In this document: piece after piece, positions 40,369-51,151 of the stretch
Position numbering within the stretch: the stretch's first letter is position 1
Layout of the letters: every line of letters begins with the position of its first letter
From: Lactuca virosa
Taxonomy: Eukaryota > Streptophyta > Magnoliopsida > Asterales > Asteraceae
Reading direction: 5' to 3'
Assembly (NCBI GenBank): GCA_928212115.1
Contig: CAKMRJ010005745.1
Location: 76,854,499 to 76,918,498, forward strand
Length of the DNA stretch: 64,000 bases
The notes under the pieces: model-generated
Told to the model about the DNA's origin: nothing
What the model saw: only the letters and a program-made list of their open reading frames with translations
The model's database searches: none
Position numbers and translations under genes: made by a program

Positions 40369-41955
40369 CTAGTTACCCTGGCCTTCTCTTAAATTAACCT
40401 GAAGGCCAGTTGAAGCTTTCGTTAGCTCCAACACATCAGTCATGGCTAAGTCTGCCACTGACCTGTTCTCTGTCTCCATCGGCTCCCACTGAAATGAACT
40501 GCCCGATCCTGGAACATCCTGAGAACAAACGACACTCTCCATGTGAAGCAGATAATCTGGAGAGACTTTTACAGATGGAATACTGGTTCTCTTAACCCAC
40601 TGTGTTCTGGGTATTCTAGCTGAAACAAAGCCCATGCTCCCACTGCTATGAATGCCCTTGACTGGTTTTTCTGAACCGTTCCAAACACGTTCAACCTGAA
40701 TCTGACCTGTGACTCTGGGTTTGCCATCTGCAAAGCAAACCTTCTTCTGTCCACGAGACTCTATGAACCGGATTTTGTTTTTCTTCTGAACTGGGACGGT
40801 TACTCCCTCAGACGGTAAACTGACCATATATAATGAACCCCTCTTATATCCACGAGCTATCACAAGATTTCCTTTGACAACCTTCCACTGCCCATTCCTG
40901 AACTTAACCTCGTGTCCCTGTTCATCCAACTGCCCAACAGAAATCAACTGTTTCTTCAGACTTGGAATTACCCGGACATCCTTCAAAGTCCATGGACCAA
41001 CTGGAGTCTTCAAATCTAAGTCACCTATGCTCGTCACATCAAGAACCTCATAGTTCGCCAGTCTTACCTTACCAAAATCTCCTTCTTTCAGATTCTGCAG
41101 TGCTTCACGGCTGTGGGTAGCGTGAAATGAAGCACCCGAATCCATAACCCAGGAATCCACATTGCTCTCCACACTACAGATCAAAACATCATCATCTGAA
41201 TGGTCTACTGCAACGTTAACTTCTTTCTTGTCTTTTGGACATTGATTCCTGAAATGTCCAACCTCTTTACAGTTCCAACAAGTCACATCATTTCGAGTCC
41301 TCGACTGACTCCTTCTCTTGTTCCCGCTCCCACTACCTCTGTTATTTCTTCTACCTCTGACCGCATTCAATTGTTCACTTGATGATTCCCCGGAATTTCT
41401 TCGTCTGACGTCTTCGCCTAGAATTAAATCCCGAATTCCCTCAAAAGTGAGCTCTTTCGATCCTGCGGAACTAGTAACGGCTGTAACTGTTCCGGACCAA
41501 CTGTCAGGTAATGATGATAACAGTAGTAAAGCTTGAACTTCGTCCTCAAATTTTATTCCCACTGACCCAAGTCTGGATAAAATCGAGTTCAAATTGTTGA
41601 TGTGTACTGTAACTGAACTTCCTTCCCTCATCCTCGTGTTGACTAGTTCCCGAATCAGGAAGACTTTATTTGCTGCCGACGGCTTCTCATACATATTAGA
41701 CAATGTCTCCATGATTCCCTTTGCCGAGGTCTCCTTCAAAATGTTGAAGGCAACATCCTTTGACAAAGTCAGTCTAATAAATGCCTTGGCCTTCTTATCC
41801 AAAGTCTCCCAGTTTGCCTGTGTCATCGCCTCCGGTTTTTCACCTAAAACTGCGTCCAAGTCTTTATGCACGAGCAAATCTTCAATTTGCATCTTCCACC
41901 AACCAAAATCTTTCCCATCAAACTTCTCAATCTGAAGCTTATTGCTTTCTGCCAT
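40369..41955 (-). CDS. Intact gag-protease ORF, 528 codons, of the gag-only copia element
   Basis: I place the start at MAESNKLQIEKFDGKDF (41955), the usual copia gag opening; an in-frame ATG ten codons upstream also exists. Residues about 20-190 form a UBN2-type capsid domain (WWKMQIEDLL, LSSLPDSW). A basic RGRRNNRGSGSG stretch leads to the knuckle CWNCKEVGHFRNQC (about 226-239). Then WVMDSGASFHAT (about 270-281) is the protease active site. The text up to GSLYMV resembles the gag-pre-integrase start, after which the ORF jumps to a tail with no integrase, RT or RNase H motif. No stop or frameshift, so selection or recent origin has kept it open. Confidence 0.9.
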   Translation of the reverse strand: MAESNKLQIEKFDGKDFGWWKMQIEDLLVHKDLDAVLGEKPEAMTQANWETLDKKAKAFIRLTLSKDVAFNILKETSAKGIMETLSNMYEKPSAANKVFLIRELVNTRMREGSSVTVHINNLNSILSRLGSVGIKFEDEVQALLLLSSLPDSWSGTVTAVTSSAGSKELTFEGIRDLILGEDVRRRNSGESSSEQLNAVRGRRNNRGSGSGNKRRSQSRTRNDVTCWNCKEVGHFRNQCPKDKKEVNVAVDHSDDDVLICSVESNVDSWVMDSGASFHATHSREALQNLKEGDFGKVRLANYEVLDVTSIGDLDLKTPVGPWTLKDVRVIPSLKKQLISVGQLDEQGHEVKFRNGQWKVVKGNLVIARGYKRGSLYMVSLPSEGVTVPVQKKNKIRFIESRGQKKVCFADGKPRVTGQIQVERVWNGSEKPVKGIHSSGSMGFVSARIPRTQWVKRTSIPSVKVSPDYLLHMESVVCSQDVPGSGSSFQWEPMETENRSVADLAMTDVLELTKASTGLQVNLREGQGN

Positions 41956-42050
41956 TTTCTGAAAGAACAATGACCTATTTTGCAATTTTCTGGAAATTCA
42001 GGGGCCAAATTGCAAATTTTCAAATCTGCTACAGTTTTGCTACAGTGCCT

Positions 42051-42300
42051 GCTACAGTGTCTGCTGACGTCACCGCTGACGGCGTGCTACAGTGTCTGCT
42101 AACGTCACCGCTGACGTCGTGCTACAGTGTCTGCTGACGTCACCGCTGACGTCGTGCTACAGTGTCTGCTAACGTCACCGCTGACGTTTGCTACAGTACA
42201 TCTACAGTACCGCTACAGTGTCGTCTTCTCCGGCAGAACTTCGGTGCTACAGTGTCGTCTTCTTCGGCGAGTTCAGGCGCTACAGTGTCGTCTTCTCCGG
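42051..42300 (-). repeat. Tandem repeats in the leader of the gag-only element
   Basis: Four copies of a 35-bp unit (GCTACAGTGTCTGCTGACGT then CACCGCTGACGTCGT) at 42051-42190, then three of about 33 bp (GCTACAGTGTCGTCTTCTCC) from 42212. Both types start GCTACAGTGTC. They lie between PBS and gag. Confidence 0.85.
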
Positions 42301-42500
42301 CGGAACTGGTTTTTCCGGTCACTATTCCGGCAAACCTTTGACCGGCGATTTGGACGTCTTCCGGTGGTCAAAAAATTCAGAAAAAAATATTTTCGGAATC
42401 TTCGGAACGAGACCTTTCCAACGGTATACACCAAAATCGTTTTTGACGAAAAAAAATTTCGACCAAAAAACTGAAAATCACCTTCTGGAGCTAAAACCTT

Positions 42501-42512
42501 GCTCTGATACCA
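42501..42512 (-). promoter_or_regulatory. Primer-binding site of the gag-only element
   Basis: Minus strand TGGTATCAGAGC, two bases from the 5' LTR. Confidence 0.93.
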
Positions 42513-42514
42513 CT

Positions 42515-42898
42515 TGTTAGGATCGAGACACTTAACACACAACTCTAAACACATACACAACTCACGAAAAACAAGAACACAAGGATGAACATGGGGGATT
42601 TAACGTGGTTCGGTCCTTCTCTGACCTACGTCCACCGGTAACTAGGAATTTACATTTCTTGGTGCTAATCTGCACTCTTTCTGTGTTACACTAGATACAA
42701 GTTTTACAAATACATAATAATCTCTTATATAGAGATGGAAATCAGAAGTAGTCAAAAAACACAACTGGGTCTTCATTCAACAATTATGGCTTCACAACTT
42801 CACATTGTTCCTGCCATTTTTGACCAGCTTTTCTGTGGATTCATACTCAACATTTCTGTGGATTCACACTCAACATTTCTGTGGATTCATACTCAACA
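42515..42898 (-). repeat. 5' LTR of the gag-only element (384 bp)
   Basis: Nearly identical to 39910-40293. It includes CTCTTATATAGAGATGG (about 42721-42737), a TATA-like site on both strands. Confidence 0.95.
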
Positions 42899-43689
42899 CA
42901 TGTTGCTTTAGCTTCTCCACAGTCAATCTCCCTGGTTGTTGCAGCTCTAGATCCTTTAAAGCTGTTTGATGAGCCGCTTGGTATTTGGATTCTAGAATCT
43001 GTTTAGACTTTAGAATTGCTAAAGATGAACATACAAAAAGTATATACTAGCAATGCTACTAATAAACCCACAGAAACGTTTGCTATAAAGCTTTGGTCTG
43101 TTCTAGTTGAGTTGACAGGTATAACTCCCGTATGGACAAAATCCTTAACGAAATCAGCCTCATCTACATGATAGGAGAGAACTCCTGTGTTTATTTGAAT
43201 GCAAACATTCACAACCAATGTAATTACTATAATACCTAAAGCTATCATGTTTGAGACAAGCTCCTTGCTGTCCATGATTGCTAGAGAGGGCAATACATTA
43301 GCCATCACGGTGCACATAAAGGCCACGCTTCCAAGCTTTGCAGCCTGGTCCACATAACCTGGCATCAGACTAGTTAGATCCATGGGTAGCTTTATTGCGA
43401 CAGCTATTAAAGTCAGAGAAGCAGCATTCAGAGTGAAATATTTACACGGAAACCATAGTTTTCTGTTCCGAAAACCATGCAATAAATCAGCTGCCATTGC
43501 AAGGATGCAAAACAAAGATGCTAATGCGATATACATTCCAATAAATGGCATAGGTTCGCTGAACCTGTTTTGCCAATCTGACTGGTATACTGAAATCAAC
43601 ATGTGAGATATATATTCTGCTGTAATATTGGGGCAAGACGCCACACGTTGCACAAACTGGTTATAATCATATAGTAAGTTGGAATCCAT

Positions 43690-45179
43690 AATTATGTTGC
43701 TTCACGGAAAAGAAAATGTGGTATGTGCTGCGTCGACGGGATAAGTTGGAATGCTATGAATGACCTTAATAATGAAATTTGTATGTGCACATCACTTGAT
43801 CCCACCTATGAAACTTTCAATTCATTTTCATAATAGATTTTTCAAATAAAAAGTAAAAGTAAAAGAACAATGTGTTGTTGAAGCGAGAGTTTCCAAGAAA
43901 ATGCCATCAAAAAGCAGATAATATAAAATACTCAAGTAACATAAATACTCATATGTAATCATTCATAGGAGAATATTTAAATCAAACTCGTTCAATCAAA
44001 TTTCACCAGTCCAGTTTACTCTTTTTTTTTTTTTTTTTTTTTTGACCTCTTTTTCGTGCGGGAGGAGAGACCGTCAGACAAAAGACAAAAAAGTCTATTT
44101 GATCTCTTTTTTCAAAAGACAAAAAAAAAAAAAAAAAAAAATAGAAAAAATAGTTTCTCATTTTGTAAGAAGTTTTTTAATTTGTAACCCTAATTAATAT
44201 GGTATTTCTTTTTCCACCACCAACAATGCCGCGGCCACCACCACCACGGCCAGTCGGCCACCTCCACCTTCTCCTCCAACGCCGCCGCCACTGACGCCGC
44301 AACCACCACTTCCGCGTCCGCCACCATCACTTCTTGCCTCCGGCACCTTAGCCACCACCCCACCACTACCCCATCTCCGCACCACCACCACCAACACCAG
44401 CACCACCATCACCAACTATCACCAGTCTTTTTTATAATTAAAAACTTTAAAAAACAAAGAAAAAAAATTATGAAGACTAAAGACATGGAAAAAGACTTTT
44501 GGTTCACATCTTATTCATTATAACATATGGAAAAAAACTGAGGACGTTTTACATCTTCCAAAACAAACACCAATCTTGCCAAAAGCAAGCAGTCAATAAA
44601 ATAACATAGTGATATTCATAAAATCACCAAACATAACAAGAATCATAAAAAACTTGTAGTAGCAGGTTCTCGAAATTAATATTCAATCTTTGCTTATTAT
44701 CCATCATTAATAGTTTATAAAATATCTTAGAATTATGAATTATAATTCAACCTGTTTATGTTATGTTGATCAGATTATTATTCTGTTGGTAAAACTGATA
44801 AATTATGCTTCTACTATATCAGATGTATTGTTTAAAAATGCTGACATTCATGAATGCATTCAGTTGAAGAGCTACATCATGCTATTTTATAAATAAACTA
44901 TAATATATTGCTGAATAAGTCTTTATGATTCAGTTGACGAGCTACATATGGCATTTTTAAAATAAAATATAACACATTGTTGAACAAGTCTTTCAGTCAT
45001 ATGATGACTCATATATAAAGAAATATATATGTTATATTTTGCATGCTTAATAAAATAATCTAAATTCAAAATCATATCTACACTATTGAAATTGCACCCT
45101 AAACTAACACGTAATCAAAGAAGGCATCCACATAACTAAGCATGTGTTGAGTTGTAAAGTCTCATATTCCCTTAATTTC
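43690..45179. other. Intergenic stretch with homopolymers and a CCA-rich block
   Basis: Upstream of the host gene; would contain its promoter, but I see no clear TATA box at a safe distance. A T run at about 44022-44043 and an A run at about 44117-44139 flank GTC/GAC-rich sequence and could fold together. 44214-44420 is a G+C-rich CCACCA-type block that gives glycine/valine-rich false ORFs. 44480-45179 is A+T-rich with no feature. Confidence 0.5.
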
Positions 45180-46239
45180 ATAATATCGCGCCGCTAATAA
45201 TCTAGAATGTCGCCGGTAAAGATAATAGCAGTGACATGTCACCACTAACGCTCCGTTGCTATTAATCGAAATGTCACTACTAATACGTTGTGTTGCCAAT
45301 AATGCTCATGTTGCCACTAAAGGTGTCACCACTAATAAGTTTTATTTGTTTTTTTTGTTAAACTGCACCTTCCAGATGCCGAAAAATCACAAAAAGTTAG
45401 AAACTAATACGAAACATTAATTGTAAAAAACGGATACAAACATTAAAAAGTTAATAATAGGACATAAATTGAACCAAATATTAATTACAAAATATGTTAT
45501 ACCTCTAACAAAACATTAAATAATACCTAAAACTAGTTAGACTTGTCATCATTGCTCTATACCTTCCCTCCGGTGTCACTTCGTGGCGGCAACGATCGAA
45601 ACCATACTTCAAGTGCCACAGCAAACGTCATGTCGGGTCGGTAAACATTGTTTGAGGATTATATATCCACCTACAAAAAAAATAGTAACATCAACTTATA
45701 AGTTAAACCATAAAATTACCAAAACATAAGCAACGTACAAATTATATTACCAACATACCAAACTACCAAACCAACAATTACCAAACTACAAATTACCAAC
45801 ATATCAAACTATAACCAAACTAACAATTACCAAAATATAATAAAACTACGAATTACCAACATATCAAACTATCAAAGTATAATCAAACTACCAAACTATA
45901 ACCAAACTATAAACTACCAACATGTCAAACTATAACCAAACTAACAATCACCAAAATAGTATTGTTTTATCTATGATTGTGGTGGTAGTTGTGACAATGG
46001 TGGTGGTTGTGATGCTTGTCCCTCATGGTAAGTCGACACAACGATAGAAGGCTTACACCCGATGCCTTTAATATGGCCGCGTGGAGTACCCAAAACTTTT
46101 TCCAAAGCATCTCTTTGTCTCTTTCTTCTGCTCGTGTTAGACGTCTTTCTTTGGTTAAGCCTTCTGTTTGTTCTACTCGCTCTCGCACTTAAGTTCATAA
46201 CAATTAAGTATTTAACAATTAAGTACTTACCAAATCATT
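45180..46239 (-). other. CACTA interior, left part
   Basis: Subterminal-type repeats to 45345, then 45560-45670 with some coding-like text that I cannot assign, then repeats of ACCAAACTA.AATTACCAACAT (45720-45960). A 75-codon minus ORF at 45971-46198 (RRLNQRKTSNTSRRKRQRD) is basic but unassigned. Confidence 0.4.
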
Positions 46240-46585
46240 ATGCATTTTCACATACATTATACATACATATACATACATAACACACATATATATTCAAGTT
46301 TGCATACAAATACATATACACCTATATTATACACATATAAATACGTTCACTCTCTAAACATAAATACTCATATACCTACATTATACACATCTATTAAACT
46401 TTACATACCAAATAATATACACATATACCTACATTATACATATAATACATACAAATATACAAGTTTGCCTACAAATACAAATACACAAACACCTACATTA
46501 TATATACACATACATTCATTGTTTAAATACAAACACACACATATAGACATATACATAGGTTCACTATTTACATACATGTGGCAAA
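46240..46585. repeat. ACATA/TATAC microsatellite of the CACTA element
   Basis: Irregular repeat of ACATATACCTACATTATACAC-like units, about 55-60 bases apart. ORFs across it are low-complexity. Confidence 0.75.
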
Positions 46586-47167
46586 CTTCTTGTAACAATT
46601 GACAAAACTAAATAGGAACGATCGTACGATACTATATTTTGACTTTTAAGCAATATGAATATTTTATCAAAAATTGTTGAAGGAATTTAACATGTTTTAA
46701 TTAGATAAGTTCTTGTGAAAAATAAAAACAAGTAACTAATGATAAATTTCGTTACGACGAATGACTACGAACAAATACTGGTTTCTGAAAAATAGCGTAT
46801 AACGTCATTTGAACGCAACAAACTTAATTTGTGTATCAACATGTCTCTGGTTGATGAGTAAGTTAAATTCTATATAAAACTTGTTCTTAATATTTGTGAA
46901 AGATCTAAATTTAAGAAGTATACGAACCAAAGTGACGAAATCTGTTTAACGATATGATTAACCGTTTAAATGTCACGAAATTATACCTTGGTCAATAGAT
47001 TTTATATTTAATTAATAAAAATATAAAATGGATTATTATAAGGCATAATTAGAATGTATTTAAGTGTTTTTGAATAAAAAAAATAAAACATAAACATTTA
47101 AGTTCAACTAAACAAAAACTACATTATTATTTTACACTAAGAATACATGTATGTATTTGTACATATG

Positions 47168-47660
47168 TAGGGTTGTAAATGAATCGAACGAACACGAACA
47201 AAGGCTTATTCATGTTCTTTCGTTTAAGTTAGCCGAACAAACGAACGAACACGAACGGATCAACGAACGAAGTTTTTTTGTTCATATTCGTTCGTTTAAC
47301 AAATTGCCTTGTTCATGTTCGTTCGTTTATGTTCGTGAACATGCTAAACGAACATAAACGAACAAAGATAAACAAACACAATTGAACATATATCAACATA
47401 AATAAACTATAATATAGTAATGTAATAACAAACAATTGAACATATATGAACATAGAAAAAAAACTTAAACGAATGAACGTAAACGAACAACATAAACGAA
47501 CGTTTACGAACGAGACCATTGTTCATGTTCGTTCATTTAACTAAACGAACGAGAATTTGTGTTCATGTTCATTCATTTATTAAATAAACGAACATGAACG
47601 AACTTCCCGTCGAACAATTCATCAACGGTTCGTCGAACGTTCAGTTCATTTACAGCCCTA
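47168..47660. mobile_element. hAT-like fold-back MITE made of GAACGAAC motifs (493 bp)
   Basis: Ends TAGGGTTGTAAATGAA and, inverted, TAGGGCTGTAAATGAA. Flanked by 8-bp duplications TACATATG (47160-47167) and TGCATATG (47661-47668), one mismatch. An 8-bp duplication and TAGGG start are hAT-like. The interior is a dense series of CGAACGAACACGAAC and its complement GTTCGTTCG, so it can fold on itself. No transposase. Confidence 0.85.
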
Positions 47661-49473
47661 TGCATATGTATTATTATCTATTGGATGACTACTTATGGGT
47701 CATGAATTAAAGTGATTTAATGTAAGGAATATTGTGTCTAAATCAATTAAGATAAGAGAAATGGTTGAGATAAGTGTCAAGTTAACTAATAAGTGCTTAA
47801 ATTACTTAAGACATTTTGCTAAGAATATTTCTTAATCCCTCTTCTAATTTTCGAGATTTCTAGCTTGTCTCTCCATAAATAGAACATCTAACTAACTAAC
47901 TACCTAATAGTTAGTTAGTTAACTAACCCTATCTCTAACCAACCAACTAAACAAGTGGCTAGACAAAGATCACATCTTATAAATTCCCATCCCATCACAA
48001 GCTAGTCTAGGACTTTACTTCTTATCTTCTTATCCTCTCTCCTCCTATAAATCTAGAAATCCATCTCTCCTTTCTGCTTTCATTCTCCAGCAAATACTCC
48101 AGGGAAATGCTCTCAAAGTTCATCCTATTTCAGCCACACAAACTCCCTTCCAAATTCATCAAAATCATGAACCTTAAGGGGCTCCTGTCCTTTGATGTTT
48201 CAGCCACCATTTCACCCATCTACACCTTACTTTTTCTTGATATTTTAACCACCAAATACCCCTTAAAGTTAGTTTATATGCTTCTCTAAATTAGGAACTC
48301 AAATCAGTGGATAAACTAATCTTTTTTTACCTTCTTGCAGAGAAAGTTTCTTGATAGCAACATAGCCAAAACAATGGCTGTTTTCGAGCATCAAACCAAC
48401 ACCCAAAATTTCATCATCTTAATGCCCATTTTCGAGATTTAAAGTATACCGTATGTAGCTACTTTCAAACACTTAAAAACCCTGAGAAATTTACCCTTTC
48501 ACCTCTCAAAAAGCTTGTGTTTTCCACCACCTTTTGGCAACATACTTCAGATCCAAGTTAAAGTTAGGTATATTCTTGATTTCTACTCTTTCATTTTATC
48601 ATCAAGTCCACTGGTTTTAAATGATTTAAAAAATCATAAAAGTCTAACATACATGTAAATATATGTCTTTATGTGTTAAGACATCCAAAAGAATACTCAT
48701 ATCACGAGCTTGAGTGGAACCGGAAACTGTACGAACCATTCTCAAACCGACTAATTCTACGCGACAAAAGTGAGTTTTCCTACGGCCCCTCTTTTATGTT
48801 TTACAAGTTTTGGGGGAGAATAAACACTAAAAAAATCCTAGTTGGATGATTTAAAGGCTTTCCAAAGTAAAAATACGAGTTATGTCACTAAACATATCTA
48901 AGCTTAAATTTCAGCTTTTTACAGAAAAGTTGTGGTCTGTTCACGGACTATTTTACCCTTCTTAAATTTAATAGATTTCAAAAATGTACAATGTGAAAAT
49001 AGTTCAGGTCTATACCTTTTGAAATACTACTCGTACGCATTCATACGATTTTTCTATATTTATAATGATTTTTACAAAACTGCCTATCATTTCAGAAACA
49101 TTTCGGACTAGTCTGTAAAAATGAACATTTTAACTCTGGTTAGGAATCACTTAACGTCAGGGTAAAAATTATGGACAAAGTAGACTCATTTTCTAAGCTC
49201 TGGGAGTTTATAGATCCCAATTTCGACTTACGATAATATTTCTATAATTTTTCTACAAACATGGACAGAATTGCCCTTTTGATTAATCTTGTTGTTTGGT
49301 TTTTCAAATATATATACAAAGTTTTGTGGTAAATGAGAAAAACACAAATTATGATATTTTTTAATTCACACATACTTTAAGAGTTACAAAAGTGTAAATT
49401 ATAAAAAGTATTTCTTATATGATCATGTTGAAAACCTTATGACATAAGATAATTTGAAATATGTTGGTTTTGT

Positions 49474-49695
49474 TCACTCACAGCCGGGGTGTTGTATAAA
49501 CTTTGTTTGGTCACTCACAACCGGGGTGCTCTATAAACTTTGTTTGTTCACTTACGGTCGGAGTACTGTCTATACATTTGTTATGGACACTGACAACGAC
49601 GTGCTGTTTAAACTCGTGTAAAGACACTTACAGCCGGCGTGCTGTTTAAACTCGTATAGGGACACATACGACCGTTGTCCTGTTAAAACTTTGGT
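49474..49695 (+). repeat. 37-bp tandem repeat, six copies
   Basis: Units start near 49474, 49511, 49548, 49587, 49624 and 49661: TCACTCACAGCCGGGGTG then TATAAACTTTG, diverging to the right. Confidence 0.85.
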
Positions 49696-50373
49696 AGCTT
49701 TACATTATTAAGAGTTACAACTAAAAGTTTTCAAACACAAACAATTGGGAATTATAACAAAATCCCGGATACAAATATACTAATACAAACTAGGATGAGT
49801 TTGTATGTAGTATAAATATTGTTTGTAGATTATTAAACCAATTGTTAATGTCCATTTATACAAACACTAAATTTTTTGCTTCACAAAAATATGTTAATAT
49901 TTACTTTTATCATAAGTATTTTTACATGGATACTCGTATTGGATTTCAAGTATCAGGTCTTACACGAAGCATATCGGTAACATTGTTGACCATCTTTTGC
50001 ACAACTTATTTTGATAAACATTCCACGCTTTATAAAGATTTCTTTTTAGAAAAACTCACAAAGTCAAAACCTGTGGAACTCACCAACAATTTTCGTTGAT
50101 GTATTTTAAAAATGTGTATTCTCAGGGAACTAAGAAGTCGGAGGTAGGACATCGGTTCTAAGGAAATTATAGCTCCTTTCTTTTGGGAATAAACTTAACT
50201 TGTTTACCGTTGTGTGCTTAAATTAAAGATGTAATTTCAATATCAAAACTTAAAGGTTTGTAAAATATTGATTCAAATATGTTAAGTATTCAATATATGT
50301 TGTTGATTGTGATCCAATTGTATAACGTCGCAACCCCGATGATTTCCGTCGTCGGTCGGGGTGTGACACTTCT

Positions 50374-51026
50374 TAAGATGGTAATCCGGTGGTGGTTCAT
50401 GGTGGTGAACAGAGGGAGGTGGTGGTGGTGATTACATGAAGAAAAAAAGAAGTCAGTTAAATAGGATGAGGAGAAGAGTGGGGGTTATAGTTAGCGGTGT
50501 TTACCTTAAGGTGGTCGTGGTCAAGGGCGGTGAACGAGACATGAGCAAGTGGTGGCCTGTAATCCTCACATGTAGAGAAGAGAAAGAAAATAGAAATAAA
50601 AAGGAGGTATGGGTGGCTGGTAGTTGCTGCAACCTTTAATTAGAGAAATGGTCGAATCTATCGCGGTGGATCACTCTCTTTATCATCATGTAATGGAGAA
50701 AAAAGGGCATCTTAGGAATGTGAATTGTGAACACCTTTAGCGGCGGCACGCAAGTATTAGCAACAACAACTAAATTAATTAGGGGGAAATGTTTGCGGCT
50801 TTTTTGGGGGTATTAGGGGTGACACCCATTGCCGCTATTGCCTTTCTATGATGATAAATTATTTCCAACCATTGGATCAGCGATATTAATCAATGGCTTG
50901 TGTTCGTAAAAAACACTCACACATATCGTGGTTACTAGGCATTACTGACGACGCCTTTAGCGGCAACACTCGAAAGTGTCGCCGCTACTTTTTGTGTCGC
51001 CGATAATGACTATATTTCTTGTAGTG
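50374..51026 (-). other. CACTA terminal and subterminal region
   Basis: GGTGGTGG-rich stretch (50390-50430), then subterminal repeats CTTTAGCGGC and GTCGCCGCTA, ending in the terminal repeat. The ORF at 50436-50639 is not recognisable. Confidence 0.6.
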
Positions 51027-51151
51027 TGTAGTCTAAGGCTTCCTTATGTTTAAAAGAAAAAAGGTAGTCTTATAATCGAGTGAACCATGTTACCTCCCTA
51101 TGTTATTTATTTTCTTCGTATCTTAATTTTTTCGAGTTTGTGTGCAATTAT

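Larger units (their letters stand above)
39910..42898 (-). mobile_element. Young gag-protease-only copia element (TR-GAG type) inserted in the host gene
   Basis: 2989 bp with 384-bp LTRs that differ at only about four positions, PBS, leader, one open ORF and PPT. The target duplication CATGT is perfect (39905-39909, 42899-42903). The ORF covers gag and protease and then joins directly to a polyprotein tail; integrase and RT are absent, so movement would need enzymes from a full copia element. This layout matches the TR-GAG class described in flowering plants. Confidence 0.93.
38368..43689 (-). pseudogene. Host gene for a multi-pass membrane protein of unknown function, split by a retrotransposon
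   Basis: The first segment (43689-about 43022) has five hydrophobic segments (residues about 47-70, 84-103, 118-138, 145-166, 201-223) and blocks such as KLWFPCKYFTLNAASLTLIA. The frame then shifts by one at AAA 43021-43023 and continues to 42899 (KYQAAHQTALKDLE, RLTVEKLKQH). After the inserted element it resumes in the same phase at 39904 (MAETGSPQFLAACSATTSAS), with about three more membrane segments and a soluble C-terminal half. An imperfect 8-base duplication near 38510-38530 shifts the frame again; the last coding stretch (INSLQDREFPSLNPDE) ends at TAA 38368-38370. Total about 770 codons, no intron needed. I recall similar uncharacterised plant membrane proteins; no function is known to me. 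Confidence 0.8.
46591..50368 (+). repeat. Solo LTR (about 3.3 kb without its nested MITE) inside the CACTA element
   Basis: Starts TGTAACAATTGACAAAAC and ends GTCGGGGTGTGACA, with perfect 5-bp duplications CTTCT (46586-46590, 50369-50373). After subtracting the MITE the length is close to that of the solo LTR at 32011-35382, whose minus-strand start and end look alike, so they belong to related families. Possible TATA boxes: CCATAAATAG (about 47873) and CCTATAAATC (about 48043), the latter followed by C/T-rich sequence. A 37-bp repeat sits near the 3' end. No gene inside. Confidence 0.82.
45180..51026 (-). mobile_element. CACTA-type DNA transposon remnant, one terminal repeat visible
   Basis: The right end reads, on the minus strand, CACTACAAGAAATATAGTC (51008-51026), a classic CACTA terminal repeat. 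Inside it are subterminal repeats of the form GTCGCCGCTA / CTTTAGCGGC (50740-51006), and similar GTCGCC..TAA motifs recur at 45185-45345, presumably near the other end, whose terminal repeat I could not find. An internal CA/TA microsatellite (46240-46585) matches the one in the second CACTA copy at 59080-59320. A solo LTR splits it at 46591-50368. No transposase recognised. Confidence 0.7.

Noticed and set aside
40410..42520. Plus-strand ORFs over the gag-only element (for example 41594-41935, 41781-42137)
   Set aside because: They are shadows of the minus-strand gag-protease ORF and of the leader repeats.
44194..44415. Glycine/valine-rich ORF
   Set aside because: It is translation of a CCACCA low-complexity block.
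45971..46198. CACTA transposase exon
   Set aside because: The basic 75-codon ORF has no motif I can tie to a transposase; left unassigned.
46240..46602. 120-codon ORF rich in Tyr, Ile, His and Thr
   Set aside because: It is translation of the CACTA microsatellite; the same applies to the ORFs at 59052-59387.
48335..50368. Shorter solo LTR starting at 48335 after another CTTCT
   Set aside because: It would exclude the promoter-like region, and the start TGCAGAG is unlike an LTR; the start at 46591 (TGTAACAATTGAC) matches the sister LTR and gives the expected length.
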